A DNA stretch of 64,000 nt from positions 16,464 through 80,463 of the forward strand of contig DATLXN010000029.1 in NCBI GenBank assembly GCA_035575715.1, in the 5' to 3' direction. Shown in pieces: positions 30,058-39,181 of this stretch. How positions within the stretch are numbered: position 1 is the stretch's first letter; every line of letters starts with the position of its first letter. Below the pieces are notes generated by a model. The model had not been told where the DNA came from. It was given only the letters and a program-made list of their open reading frames with translations, and did not search any database. Source of the stretch: JACCSI01 sp035575715 (GTDB taxonomy: Bacteria; Acidobacteriota; Vicinamibacteria; Vicinamibacterales; UBA2999). The translations under genes were made by a program, and so were the position numbers.

Positions 30058-31266
30058 ATGCTTAATTTCGACTTAACCGAAGAACAGCGCCTGCTCGAAC
30101 AGAGCGTGCGCGAGTGGGGTGCCCGCGAAGTGGCGCCCAAGATTCGCGATCTCGATCGGCAACACCGCTTCGATAAGGAACTGATTCTCGGCGGCATGAA
30201 ACGTCTCGGTTTGCTGGGCGTGTCGGTGCCTCAGGAATACGGCGGCGCGGGGATGGATTACATCGCCCTCGGCCTCGCCAGCGAAGAGCTCGAATACATC
30301 GATACCTCACTGCGCGTGATCATGTCGGTGCACGCCGGGCTGAACTGTTTGTCGCTGCTGACCTGGGGCAACGAGGAGCAGAAGAAGAAGTATCTCGTGC
30401 CACAGGCCCAGGGCGACAAGCTCGCCACCTACGGTCTGACCGAGCCGTCGGCCGGCAGCGACGCGCGCGGGATTCAGACTACGGCCGTCAAGAAGGGTGA
30501 CCGCTACATCCTCAACGGCGAGAAGATGTGGATCTCGCTGGCCGATGTGGCCGACCACTATCTGGTGTTCGCCTGGTCAGATGCCGAGAAGAAGAAACAG
30601 CGTGATGTCGGCGGGATCAGCTGCTTCATCGTCGAGCGGGGCTTCAAAGGCTTCTCGAGCGGAACACTCAAGGAGAAGTGGGGCATCCTCGCCGGCAATA
30701 CCGGCTTCTTCAAAATGGACGACATGGAAGTCCCCGCCGAGAACCTGCTCGGCCGTGAGGGCGAGGGATTCAAGATTGCGATGACCGCGCTCGATCAAGG
30801 TCGTTACACGGTGGCCGCTGGCGCCACCGGGTTGATTCGGGCCTGCCGGGACGCGAGCAGTAAGTACGCGCTCGACCGAAAGGCGTTCGGCCAGCCGATC
30901 GCCGAGTTTCAGTTGGTCAAGGAAATGATCGCGCGCATGGAGGCGGACTATCAGATCTCCCGCCTGTTGTGGATGAAGTCGGGCTGGATGAAGAACGCCG
31001 GTCAACGGAACACACGCGAGACCAGTCTGGCGAAGTGGTACTCGACAGTCGCGTCAGAAACCGCCGCCGGCAACGCGGTACAAGTGCACGGGGCCAACGG
31101 GTATTCCGACGAGTATCCAGTCGGCCGCTTCTATCGCAATTGCAAGGGGGCGGTGATTTACGAAGGCACCCGCGAGATTCACACGCTGATGCAGGCCGAC
31201 TACGTGCTGGGCTACCGTCAGGACAAGGGCTTGCGGTGTGAGCTGCCGCCCTACGCGCGCGATTAA
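30058..31266 (+). CDS. acyl-CoA dehydrogenase
   Basis: An FAD enzyme of fatty-acid or amino-acid degradation, ~402 residues. Domains in order: helical N-terminus (FDLTEEQRLLEQSVREWG), FAD/substrate middle domain (YGLTEPSAGSDARGIQTTA, GEKMWISLADVADHYLVF) and C-terminal helical domain (YALDRKAFGQPIAEFQLVK, VQVHGANGYSDEYPVGRFYR, IYEGTREIHTLMQADYVLG). The catalytic base and chain length preference cannot be decided; GTREIH resembles short-chain/glutaryl-type members. ATG 30058 starts the conserved helix. It is followed after 32 bp by glpX. Confidence 0.93.
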   Translation: MLNFDLTEEQRLLEQSVREWGAREVAPKIRDLDRQHRFDKELILGGMKRLGLLGVSVPQEYGGAGMDYIALGLASEELEYIDTSLRVIMSVHAGLNCLSLLTWGNEEQKKKYLVPQAQGDKLATYGLTEPSAGSDARGIQTTAVKKGDRYILNGEKMWISLADVADHYLVFAWSDAEKKKQRDVGGISCFIVERGFKGFSSGTLKEKWGILAGNTGFFKMDDMEVPAENLLGREGEGFKIAMTALDQGRYTVAAGATGLIRACRDASSKYALDRKAFGQPIAEFQLVKEMIARMEADYQISRLLWMKSGWMKNAGQRNTRETSLAKWYSTVASETAAGNAVQVHGANGYSDEYPVGRFYRNCKGAVIYEGTREIHTLMQADYVLGYRQDKGLRCELPPYARD

Positions 31267-31298
31267 TTCGCGGAGCTGAAACTCCGCGCTGGACAATT

Positions 31299-32333
31299 AT
31301 GCAGACGCAAACCTCGCCGGCGAAGACGGTGGATCGCAAGACGATGGAATCGGATCTCTCGCTGGAGTTCCTGCGAGTCGTGGAGCAGGCCGCCGTGGCC
31401 TGCGCCCATACCATGGGGCAAGGCGACCGGCATCTCTCCGACCAGGCCGCGGTCGAGGCGATGCGCAAAGAACTCGACACCGTCCCGATCGATGGGACCA
31501 TCGTCATCGGCGAGGGCGAGCGTGATGAAGCGCCGATGCTCTACATCGGCGAAAAAGTCGGCATGGCGCAGAAGCCGAACGGCACCATGCGGCAGTTCGA
31601 CGAAGTCGACATCGCGGTCGATCCGCTGGAAGGCACCAATCTGTGCGCGACCGGCGAACCGAATGCGATTGCCGTCCTGGCGACGTCGGAGCGTGGCGGT
31701 TTGCTGCACGCCCCCGACGTCTACATGGAGAAGCTGGTGGTCGGACCCAGCTCCAAGCACGTGGTCGATCTCGATGCGCCGGTGCGCGAGAACCTTCGCG
31801 CCATCGCACGCAGTCTCGGCCGCCAGATCGACGAGCTCACCATCGTCGTCCTCGATCGCCCGCGCCACGAACAGCTGATCGCGGATATCCGCGCCACTGG
31901 CGCGCGCATTCGCCTGATCGGAGACGGCGATCTGTCCGCTGGTATTGCCGCGGCCGTCGCCGGCAGTGGCGTGCACGCGGTGATGGGGACCGGGGGCGCA
32001 CCGGAAGGGGTGCTCTGCGCGGCGGCGATGCGCTGCTTGAACGGCGAAATCTTTGCGCGCCTGGTCGTGTCCAAGCCGGAACACGAAGAGCGCTGCCGCG
32101 CGATGGGGATCACCGACACCAAGCGCGTACTCAAATCGGCCGACCTCGCGTCGGGTCGCGACATCATTTTTGCGGCGGCCGGTGTCACCGACGGCACGCT
32201 GATGAAAGGCATCCGGTTCTTCGGCGAAGGCACCAGGACCAGCTCGATCATCATGCAGACCAATCCGCATCGCATTCGCTTCATCGACAGCATCCAGGTC
32301 TACCCGGGTCCGGCGGTTAAGATTCGTTTCTGA
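31299..32333 (+). CDS. glpX: fructose-1,6-bisphosphatase class II
   Basis: A cytoplasmic gluconeogenic enzyme of 344 residues. Class II motifs are clear: SLEFLRVVEQAAVACAHTMG, DRHLSDQAAVEAMR, GTIVIGEGERDEAPMLYIGE (metal-binding acidic residues), DIAVDPLEGTNLCATGEPNA and the late MGTGGAPEGVLCAAAMR with GTLMKGIRFFG. The length is typical. The MFS gene starts 2 bp after its stop, so the two are probably co-transcribed. Confidence 0.94.
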   Translation: MQTQTSPAKTVDRKTMESDLSLEFLRVVEQAAVACAHTMGQGDRHLSDQAAVEAMRKELDTVPIDGTIVIGEGERDEAPMLYIGEKVGMAQKPNGTMRQFDEVDIAVDPLEGTNLCATGEPNAIAVLATSERGGLLHAPDVYMEKLVVGPSSKHVVDLDAPVRENLRAIARSLGRQIDELTIVVLDRPRHEQLIADIRATGARIRLIGDGDLSAGIAAAVAGSGVHAVMGTGGAPEGVLCAAAMRCLNGEIFARLVVSKPEHEERCRAMGITDTKRVLKSADLASGRDIIFAAAGVTDGTLMKGIRFFGEGTRTSSIIMQTNPHRIRFIDSIQVYPGPAVKIRF

Positions 32334-32335
32334 AG

Positions 32336-33565
32336 TTGCTGTCGGACACGCAGAGTCGGCGTAACGTTGTCGTTTCGGCGGCGACCGGGTTCCTCGGCTT
32401 CGCCGGCTTCACCGTCGTGATGCCGTTCCTCCCGCTCTACATCAGCGAGCTTGGCGTCAAGGACGTCGGTGAGATCGCGCTGTGGAGCGGTCTGACCCTC
32501 GGCGCGACGCCAGCCATCACCGCAATCAGCGCGCCGCTGTGGGGGCGGGTCGGCGATCGCTACGGCAGCAAACTGCTGGTCATCCGCTCGCTCGGCGCCT
32601 TCGTCCTGACCAAGGGCGCGATGGCGTTCGTCACCGCGCCGTGGCAGCTGGTCGCCCTGCGCGGGCTGTTGGGCGTCTTTGCCGGGTACGGCGCGTTGAC
32701 GATGTCGATGGCGGCCGAATCGGTGCCGCGTGACGAGATGCCGCGGGCCATCGGCTTGGTGCAGATGGGGCAGCGCCTGGGGCCTGCGCTCGGCCCGATC
32801 GTCGGCGGCCTGCTGGCGCCGGTCGTCGGCTTGCGTCGCGCGTTTCTGGTCACCGCGGCGTTCTACCTGGCGGCGCTGCTGATGGTCTCCATCTTTTACA
32901 AGGAGCCGCGCGAACGGCACACGCGCGAAGCGTCGCGCAGCCTGTCGTCGGTCTTTCGACAGTTGATTGCGACGCCCGGCTTCCTGCTGGTGCTGTCGGT
33001 GATCTTCACGCTCCAGACCGTCGATCGCAGCTTCAGTCCGATTCTTCCGTTATTCGTCGAACAACTCGGCGTCGCAAGCGATCGCGTCGCGACGATTTCG
33101 GGGGTGTTGTTCTCGATGGTTGCCGTCTGCGCCGCGGTCGGCCACAAGGCTGCGGCGTGGTTCATGGCGCGGTGGTCCCCGCGCGCGTTGATCACCGCCG
33201 TGGCCGTGACGACCGCGTCGGCGTTAGTGGCCATCGTCTGGCTGCCCTCCATGGCGACGCTGACCATTGCGCTGATCGTGGCAAGTCTCGGGATCGGCAT
33301 TGCGATGACCGCCGCCTACAGCGTCGCCGGTGCGTTGCTGCCGGCCGATGCGCATGTGACGGGCTTCGGGATCATGACCACGGCGTCGCTGATCGGCCTG
33401 GCCTTCAGCCCGGTGCTGGCCGGCCTGGTCGGTTCGTCGGGGTTGCGTGTGGTGTTTGTCGTCGATGTGTTGCTGTTGATCGGCGTGGCGGTCGCCGTCG
33501 CGACGCGGATGACTAGAAGGCGCGAAACATCGCCACTGCTACCAACGTCGGAACCAGCGCGCTGA
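32336..33565 (+). CDS. MFS transporter
   Basis: A 409-residue major facilitator with about 12 hydrophobic helices. The signature loop between helices 2 and 3 is visible (APLWGRVGDRYGSKLLVIRS), and a similar loop in the second half is weaker. The best homology type is the drug/multidrug efflux DHA1-like group; the substrate is unknown. The start is a TTG at 32336 with no better alternative in the conserved N-terminus. The 3' end overlaps the convergent antiporter gene by 53 bp. Confidence 0.85.
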   Translation: MLSDTQSRRNVVVSAATGFLGFAGFTVVMPFLPLYISELGVKDVGEIALWSGLTLGATPAITAISAPLWGRVGDRYGSKLLVIRSLGAFVLTKGAMAFVTAPWQLVALRGLLGVFAGYGALTMSMAAESVPRDEMPRAIGLVQMGQRLGPALGPIVGGLLAPVVGLRRAFLVTAAFYLAALLMVSIFYKEPRERHTREASRSLSSVFRQLIATPGFLLVLSVIFTLQTVDRSFSPILPLFVEQLGVASDRVATISGVLFSMVAVCAAVGHKAAAWFMARWSPRALITAVAVTTASALVAIVWLPSMATLTIALIVASLGIGIAMTAAYSVAGALLPADAHVTGFGIMTTASLIGLAFSPVLAGLVGSSGLRVVFVVDVLLLIGVAVAVATRMTRRRETSPLLPTSEPAR

Positions 33566-34934
33566 GAAACAGGCGCACCGGAGATACGCTTCCGTCGAAG
33601 AAGCGGCTGAGCAGCGATTGACCGGCGGGATTCGGCGCATTCGCGATCACCGTCAAGCCGCCACCGGTCACGGCGCCTTCCACCACCGCCACCTTCAACG
33701 GATCGCTCAAGTCAGGCACCAGCGTCGCCAGGTAGGTGATCAGGGCGTTATCGTTGAAGGCGGTCAAGCCCGTCGCGGCGAAAAACAACGGCTCCTCGCT
33801 CAAGCTGGCGAGGACCGGTGCAATCCACCACCCCTGCAACCCGCCGTGGATCACCAGGCCGGCGAGGAAGAAGCCGACCAGTAGCGGGCCTTTGAGCGCG
33901 ATCTCGCTCTGGTAGACGGCCGTCGCTTTCGCCACGCCGAGAAAAATCAGGAAGCCGCCGACAAACAGCGCCGGGTAATGCGCGGTGAAGACCGTCCAGG
34001 CCATGAACAAGATGTGGACCGCAGTGAGCCAGGCCGGCACCGGTAACAGCGCACCGGTACCGGTGCTGAACTCGCCATCGGCGACGTCCGCATCGAGCAT
34101 GGGCAGGCGCTTTTTCAGCGTCGTCAATTCCTTCTTGAAGTAGAGGCAGTAAACCAGGTTGGAGACGACGATGGCGGCCGCGGCCCGGAGGCCGAAATGT
34201 CCGAGCATGAACGGCGTATCCCATCCCCACGTGCGCGCCACCATCAGGACCGGCGGCGCCGCGAAATGCGTCAGCGTCCCGCCAATCGAGACGTTCACAA
34301 ACAGCAGTCCGAGCGTCGCGTACTTGAGCCGGGGACTCGGTTGCAGGTCATAGAACTGGCGCGCCAGGAGCAACGCACAGATGGTCATCGCAGCCGGTTC
34401 GGTAATGAACGACCCCAGGAGCGGCCCGGCCGTCAGGATGGCCAGCCACCACGCCACCGGCGTGGCGCCGCCAACGACCGCGACACGCCGTAAGGCGGCT
34501 TCGGCAAAGAGCACGATCGGCCTGGTCGAGGCCAACGCCATGATCACCACGACAAACAGCGGCTCGGTGTAATTGACCACGTCGTTGACGTAGTGCTTCG
34601 CGGCCTCCCATCCTTCGCCCAATGTGGCCGCGATTAAAAGGACAATGGCCCACAGCCCGAAGACAACTTCGATCTCGCCGAGGAAGTGCAGGGACTCGGC
34701 CGTCACACTCGGCGATGGTGCCCCGCCTGCCGTGCGACGCCTTGCGTCGTGACGCTCCTGGACGCGGTGTGCCCAAGCGACGAAGTACGGCGCCGCGAAG
34801 GTGTGGATGATGGCGAGGGCAAAGATGGTCGTCGCCACCGCATTGAACGGATTGATCGCGACGCGGTCGAGCAGGGTCGCGATCAGGGAGGGCTGAGACG
34901 GCGGGTAGGCGTCCAGCGGTAACGGCAGGTCCAC
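33513..34934 (-). CDS. putative Na+/H+ antiporter
   Basis: A 473-residue membrane protein with ~12 helices. The helical core contains GSFITEPAAMTICALLLA and NVSIGGTLTHFAAPPVLMVA, and a late broken-helix motif (TGLTAFNDNALITYLATL, GGGLTVIANAPNPAGQSLL); these fit the 'putative Na+/H+ antiporter' family related to the NhaD/ArsB ion-transporter superfamily. The start is GTG at 34934 with a TGTAATCT box 9 nt upstream. The transported ions are inferred from the family only. Confidence 0.8.
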   Translation of the reverse strand: MDLPLPLDAYPPSQPSLIATLLDRVAINPFNAVATTIFALAIIHTFAAPYFVAWAHRVQERHDARRRTAGGAPSPSVTAESLHFLGEIEVVFGLWAIVLLIAATLGEGWEAAKHYVNDVVNYTEPLFVVVIMALASTRPIVLFAEAALRRVAVVGGATPVAWWLAILTAGPLLGSFITEPAAMTICALLLARQFYDLQPSPRLKYATLGLLFVNVSIGGTLTHFAAPPVLMVARTWGWDTPFMLGHFGLRAAAAIVVSNLVYCLYFKKELTTLKKRLPMLDADVADGEFSTGTGALLPVPAWLTAVHILFMAWTVFTAHYPALFVGGFLIFLGVAKATAVYQSEIALKGPLLVGFFLAGLVIHGGLQGWWIAPVLASLSEEPLFFAATGLTAFNDNALITYLATLVPDLSDPLKVAVVEGAVTGGGLTVIANAPNPAGQSLLSRFFDGSVSPVRLFLSALVPTLVAVAMFRAF

Positions 34935-34954
34935 AGACCAGACAGATTACACAG
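34931..34954. repeat. CCACAGA-N7-GATTACACAG element, copy 1
   Basis: This arrangement occurs here and at 42842-42865, both in the promoter region of a divergent gene pair. It covers the GTG start of the antiporter and the region just upstream. Confidence 0.5.
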
Positions 34955-35050
34955 AATCCGGAGAATCCACCGAACTACCGCATCGCCCCGCGATCACAGG
35001 CGCGTCGTGTGACCGGCCGGCGAAGGACGCGTGATAAAATCAAAGCGAAC

Positions 35051-36337
35051 ATGCCCGCCGAAGAGCGCGCGGCGCTGGTCGGTCTGGTGACCGGCACCTC
35101 GCGCCGCGTCGATGCCGAACATTCATTGGAAGAGCTGGCCGGTCTTGCCGACGCTGCCGGCGCTCACGTCGTGCTTCGGGTGCTGCAGGAGCGTCCCAAA
35201 CCAGACTCGGCGACCTTTCTCGGATCCGGCAAGGTCGAACTGCTTGGCCGCGCGATCGCCGAAGCGGATGTCGACATCGTCATCTTTGACAACGAGTTGT
35301 CCCCGGCACAACTGCGCGAGTTACAGAAGCGACTCGAGATCAACGTCGTCGATCGGACACAACTGATTCTGGACATCTTTGCGCGGCGCGCCCGCACGCG
35401 CGAAGGCAAGCTGCAAGTTGAGCTCGCGCAGTTGAAATACCTGTTGCCGAGACTGGTCGGTTCCAGTCTCGCATTGTCGCGACTGGGCGGCGGCATCGGC
35501 ACCCGCGGTCCCGGCGAGACCAAGCTCGAAGCGGACCGGCGACGCATCCGCACCCGGATTCATGCGCTTGCAGAAGACATTGATGTGGTGCGGCGTCGGC
35601 GCGGGCAACTGCGCGACCGCCGTCAGAAGACGGCGGTCCCGACGGTGGCACTGGTCGGCTACACCAACGCCGGCAAGACGACGCTGTTTAATCGGCTGAC
35701 CAAGTCTGACGCCCTGGCCTCCGACGCGTTGTTCGTGACGTTGGACCCGCTGGTCCGGCGCGTTCACCTGCCGGATAAGCGCGAACTCCTGCTGTCGGAC
35801 ACCGTCGGATTTGTCGATCGATTACCGCACGCACTGGTCGCGGCGTTTCGCGCCACACTCGAAGAGACGGCCGAAGCGGACCTTGTCTTACACGTCATCG
35901 ACGCCTCGTCGCCCGAGAGAGAACGGCAGATGGCAGCCGTGACCCGCGTGCTGGAAGAAGTCGGCGCGACCGAAGTAGCGCGCGTCGACGTGTTCAACAA
36001 GATTGACCGGCTGTCGACCGACGAGAAGCGCCGGCTGCGCGAAGCCGACCCGTCAGCGGTGTTGATCTCGGCCGCCACCGGCGCTGGCTGTGGCGACCTG
36101 ATTGAGATGATTGCTGCCAAGGTCGCTCTTGATCAGCAGAAGGTCACACTCGAGTTCGATTTGTCGTCCGACCAGGACAAAGAACGACTGTCGTGGCTCT
36201 ATCGCCACGGCCAGGTGCACAGCCAGGTGATGCGTGGTGACCACGCCGTGCTCGAGGCCGAAGTCCCTCGTCGTCTCCTCGATCGCGTTCAACCGATTAG
36301 CGCGACCAAGAAAAGGTCCAGAGGCAAACGTGCGTAG
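35051..36337 (+). CDS. hflX: ribosome-associated GTPase HflX
   Basis: A 428-residue OBG-HflX-type GTPase that rescues stalled or stressed ribosomes. The N-terminal domain (LVGLVTGTSRR, ATFLGSGKVELLG, DNELSPAQLRELQKRL) is followed by the linker GTRGPGETKLEADRRRIR and the G domain: G1 GYTNAGKTTLFN, G3 DTVGFVDRLP, G4 NKID, G5 SAATG. The ATG at 35051 is used; TAAAAT ends 10 nt upstream, so the leader is ~4 nt. Its stop overlaps the lipoprotein start by 8 bp. Confidence 0.95.
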   Translation: MPAEERAALVGLVTGTSRRVDAEHSLEELAGLADAAGAHVVLRVLQERPKPDSATFLGSGKVELLGRAIAEADVDIVIFDNELSPAQLRELQKRLEINVVDRTQLILDIFARRARTREGKLQVELAQLKYLLPRLVGSSLALSRLGGGIGTRGPGETKLEADRRRIRTRIHALAEDIDVVRRRRGQLRDRRQKTAVPTVALVGYTNAGKTTLFNRLTKSDALASDALFVTLDPLVRRVHLPDKRELLLSDTVGFVDRLPHALVAAFRATLEETAEADLVLHVIDASSPERERQMAAVTRVLEEVGATEVARVDVFNKIDRLSTDEKRRLREADPSAVLISAATGAGCGDLIEMIAAKVALDQQKVTLEFDLSSDQDKERLSWLYRHGQVHSQVMRGDHAVLEAEVPRRLLDRVQPISATKKRSRGKRA

Positions 36338-37670
36338 GCTGCTGACGGTCATGCTGCTGACGATGGTGATCGCGTCGTGTGCGGCACGCACCGTCCCCCC
36401 GCCGGTCGTGATGGCGCCGCGGCATCCGGACTTCATGTTTCCCATGGTGCCGCAAGGCGCCTCACCGGTGCAGGCCGCGCGTATCGATCGCGCGTGGGAG
36501 TACCTCCAAGCGGACAACTTCCGCGCCGCCGAGCGCGAACTGCAGGCGGCGATCAAACAGCAGCCGGACTTTCATCCGGCCGAGGCCGTGTTCGGCTATC
36601 TCGAGCTCGCCCGTAAGGATGCCAAGGATGCGGTCGCCCGCTTTGATCGGGCACTGCAGGCTGAGCCCAGCTACGTGTCAGCACTGGTCGGGCGCGGCCG
36701 CGCGTTGCTCGAACTGGGACGCGACGGCGAAGCGCTGGGCAGTTTCGAAACCGCTTTGAAAACCGACCCGTCGCTGACCGATTTGACGGGACGGATCGAG
36801 GTGCTGCGCTTTCGCGCCGTGCAGGACAACCTGGCGCGGGCCAAAGCGGCGAGTGACGCCGGGCGCTGGGCGGACGCGCGGATGGCCTACGCGCAGGCAA
36901 TTGTCGCCTCGCCCGAATCTGCGTTTCTCTACCGGGAACTCGCGCTCGTCGAACAGAAGGCCAATGAGCCGACGCTGGCGCTGGAGAATTTTCGCAAGGC
37001 CGTGTCACTTGACGGGTCTGACTCGCGCTCGATCGCGCAGATCGGCGCCCTTCTCGAAGCGCAAGGTGACGTGACCGGCGCGCTTGACGCCTACGAGAAG
37101 GCGCGAGCGATCGACCCCGGTGAAGTCGCCGCCGAGCGACTGGTGAAACTACGTGACGCAGTCGCGCTCGCGAAACTGCCCGAAGAATATCGCGTCATCC
37201 CTGCGCTGACCGTCGTCACGCGCGGCGAAGTCGCGTCGCTCCTGGGCGTGCGTCTGGCGCCGCTCCTGGCCAGGACCCGTCCGCGGCAGGTCGTCGTGAC
37301 TGACGGTCGCGGGCATTGGGCGCAACAGTGGATTCAGGCGGTGGTCCGCGCCGGTGTGATGGACACCCAGCCCAACTACACGTTTCAGCCGAACGGCCGC
37401 GTCCGCCGCGGGGACATGGCCCAGACCGTTGCCCGCGTGTTGAACCTGATTGCGGCGAACCGGCCGGCGGCGGCGAAGGCGTGGCAAGGCACCAAGCCGA
37501 AGATCGCCGACGTCTCGCCGGGTCATCTTAGTTATCCCGCGGTCTCGCAAGCGGTCGCCTCAGGTGTCATGCCGCTGACCGAGACCGGCGGGTTTCAACT
37601 GCTTCGGCCGGTGACCGGCAACGAAGTGATCGACATCGTCAGCCGCCTCGAAGCACTCGCCAAGCCGTGA
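36330..37670 (+). CDS. lipoprotein with TPR repeats and SLH-like domains
   Basis: The N-terminus has a short signal ending in the lipobox VIASC, so the mature protein is lipidated. Residues ~50-270 contain about six TPR-like helix pairs (YLQADNFRAAERELQAAIKQ, ALVGRGRALLELGRDGEAL, YRELALVEQKANEPTLALEN). Residues ~310-440 hold S-layer homology-type motifs (GHWAQQWIQAVVRAGVM, FQPNGRVRRGDMAQTVARVL, YPAVSQAVASGVMPL). It may link peptidoglycan or secondary polymers with outer layers. The GTG start at 36330 overlaps the hflX stop; the pgsA-like gene starts in a 4-bp overlap at the other end. Confidence 0.82.
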   Translation: MRRLLTVMLLTMVIASCAARTVPPPVVMAPRHPDFMFPMVPQGASPVQAARIDRAWEYLQADNFRAAERELQAAIKQQPDFHPAEAVFGYLELARKDAKDAVARFDRALQAEPSYVSALVGRGRALLELGRDGEALGSFETALKTDPSLTDLTGRIEVLRFRAVQDNLARAKAASDAGRWADARMAYAQAIVASPESAFLYRELALVEQKANEPTLALENFRKAVSLDGSDSRSIAQIGALLEAQGDVTGALDAYEKARAIDPGEVAAERLVKLRDAVALAKLPEEYRVIPALTVVTRGEVASLLGVRLAPLLARTRPRQVVVTDGRGHWAQQWIQAVVRAGVMDTQPNYTFQPNGRVRRGDMAQTVARVLNLIAANRPAAAKAWQGTKPKIADVSPGHLSYPAVSQAVASGVMPLTETGGFQLLRPVTGNEVIDIVSRLEALAKP

Positions 37671-38224
37671 CCGGCCCGATCTTCACGCTCGCCAATCAGC
37701 TGACGCTTTTGCGCATGTTGCTGATTCCGGCGTTCGTGTTGCTGCTGGTCTACGGGTATTCCGGGTGGGCGTTGATCGTGTTCACGGTCGCGGGTGCGAC
37801 CGACGCGCTCGATGGCCTCGCTGCACGCTACAGCAATCAGAGCACCGCCCTTGGTGCGTGGCTCGACCCGATGGCCGACAAGCTCCTCCTGGTCACGACG
37901 TTCATCGTGCTCACGCTGCCGAACATCGGGTTGATCAATCGCATCCCGATCTGGCTGACCGTCACGATCATCAGCCGCGACGTCGGCATCGTCCTCACCG
38001 TCGCGATCGTCAGCCTCGCGCTCGGGCCGCGGACCTTTAAACCGACGATGCTGGGCAAGACCGCCACCGCACTATTCATGGTCACCTGCATCGTGGTGAT
38101 GTTGTTCAACTACCTCGGGCACACGTCTTGGGTCGTCGACGCGTTCATCTGGTCGGCACTGGCGGTGACGCTGCTGTCGGGGATTGATTACGTGTTCCGG
38201 ATTGCGAAGATCTTGAATGAATAG
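37667..38224 (+). CDS. CDP-alcohol phosphatidyltransferase (PgsA-like)
   Basis: An inner-membrane phospholipid enzyme of 185 residues. The full CDP-alcohol signature is present: DGLAARYSNQSTALGAWLDP, continuing MADK, giving DG-x2-AR-x8-G-x3-D-x3-D. About five helices surround it. The size and motif fit CDP-diacylglycerol--glycerol-3-phosphate 3-phosphatidyltransferase, but other alcohol acceptors are possible. GTG start in a GTGA overlap with the lipoprotein gene. Confidence 0.85.
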   Translation: MTGPIFTLANQLTLLRMLLIPAFVLLLVYGYSGWALIVFTVAGATDALDGLAARYSNQSTALGAWLDPMADKLLLVTTFIVLTLPNIGLINRIPIWLTVTIISRDVGIVLTVAIVSLALGPRTFKPTMLGKTATALFMVTCIVVMLFNYLGHTSWVVDAFIWSALAVTLLSGIDYVFRIAKILNE

Positions 38225-38240
38225 GACCGCTTCGCGTGGC
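38224..38240 (+). repeat. stop-proximal hairpin repeat after the pgsA-like gene
   Basis: GGACCGCTTCGCGTGGC begins at the last base of the TAG stop. It is a slightly diverged copy of the repeat after trxB and the TonB receptor. Confidence 0.55.
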
Positions 38241-38242
38241 TA

Positions 38243-39181
38243 TCAGACTTTGGTGCGGAAGTAATCGATTGTGCTGGTCAACCCTTCGCGTAGCGCCACT
38301 TTCGGTTCCCAGCCAAGCAGCGTGCGCGCCCGCGTGATGTCTGGCTTGCGCACCTTCGGGTCGTCCTCGGGTAATGGTCGATACACGATCCGGCTGGACG
38401 ACCCGGTCATCTCGATAATCACCTTCGCGATCTCTGCGATGGACATTTCCGACGGGTTGCCAATGTTCACCGGATCGTTCTCAGCCGACAACATCAGACG
38501 GATGATCCCGTCCACAAGATCGCTGATGTAACAGAAACTGCGCGTCTGGCTGCCGTCACCGAACACGGTGACGTCTTCGTTGCGCAGCGCCTGCGAGATG
38601 AACGCCGGGACCGCGCGGCCGTCACGGATCCGCATGCGTGGCCCGTAGGTGTTGAAGATGCGAACGATCTTGGTGTCGAGCCCGTGGAAGCGGTGATATG
38701 CAACGGTCATCGCTTCGGCAAAGCGTTTGGCTTCGTCGTAAACGCCGCGCGGGCCGATCGGATTGACATTACCCCAGTAGGTTTCTTTCTGCGGATGCTC
38801 GAGCGGGTCGCCGTAGACCTCGGAGGTCGAGGCGATCACGAACGTGGCGCCTTTGGCTTTGGCCAACCCGAGCGCTTTGTGCGTCCCCAGCGCGCCCACC
38901 TTCAGCGTCGGAATCGGCAGTTCGAGGTAATCGATCGGGCTGGCCGGACTGGCCCAGTGCAGGACGTAATGCACCGGTCCCTCGATATAGATGTAGTTGG
39001 TGACGTCGTGCTTGATGAACTCGAACTGGCGATTACGCAGGTGCGCGATGTTGGCAATGTCGCCGGTCAGCAGGTTATCGATGCCAATCACCGCGTAGCC
39101 GCGATCGAGCAAGGCTTCCGCCAGATGCGAGCCAATGAACCCGGCGGCGCCGGTAATGACGACGGTTTGTTGGGCGCTCAC
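38243..39181 (-). CDS. UDP-glucuronate decarboxylase (UDP-xylose synthase)
   Basis: An NAD-dependent short-chain epimerase/dehydratase family enzyme that converts UDP-glucuronate to UDP-xylose for surface polysaccharide. It has the Rossmann GAAGFIGSHLAEALL, the catalytic YDEAK in GPRGVYDEAKRFAEAM, and UXS hallmarks HDVTNYIYIEGPVHYVLHWA and FNTYGPRMRIRDGRAVPAFI. UDP-glucuronate would come from the Ugd enzyme at 46.7 kb. The GTG at 39181 gives a GTGA overlap with the upstream sugar transferase gene; the ATG-like upstream frame start at 39226 overlaps it more. Confidence 0.9.
   Translation of the reverse strand: MSAQQTVVITGAAGFIGSHLAEALLDRGYAVIGIDNLLTGDIANIAHLRNRQFEFIKHDVTNYIYIEGPVHYVLHWASPASPIDYLELPIPTLKVGALGTHKALGLAKAKGATFVIASTSEVYGDPLEHPQKETYWGNVNPIGPRGVYDEAKRFAEAMTVAYHRFHGLDTKIVRIFNTYGPRMRIRDGRAVPAFISQALRNEDVTVFGDGSQTRSFCYISDLVDGIIRLMLSAENDPVNIGNPSEMSIAEIAKVIIEMTGSSSRIVYRPLPEDDPKVRKPDITRARTLLGWEPKVALREGLTSTIDYFRTKV

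Noticed and set aside
1072..36556. Long antisense frames such as 3775-4302, 6379-7320, 10696-11121, 25995-26405, 31263-32270 and 36053-36556
   Set aside because: They lie opposite genes with clear families and arise from G+C-rich codon use; their products have no coherent motifs.
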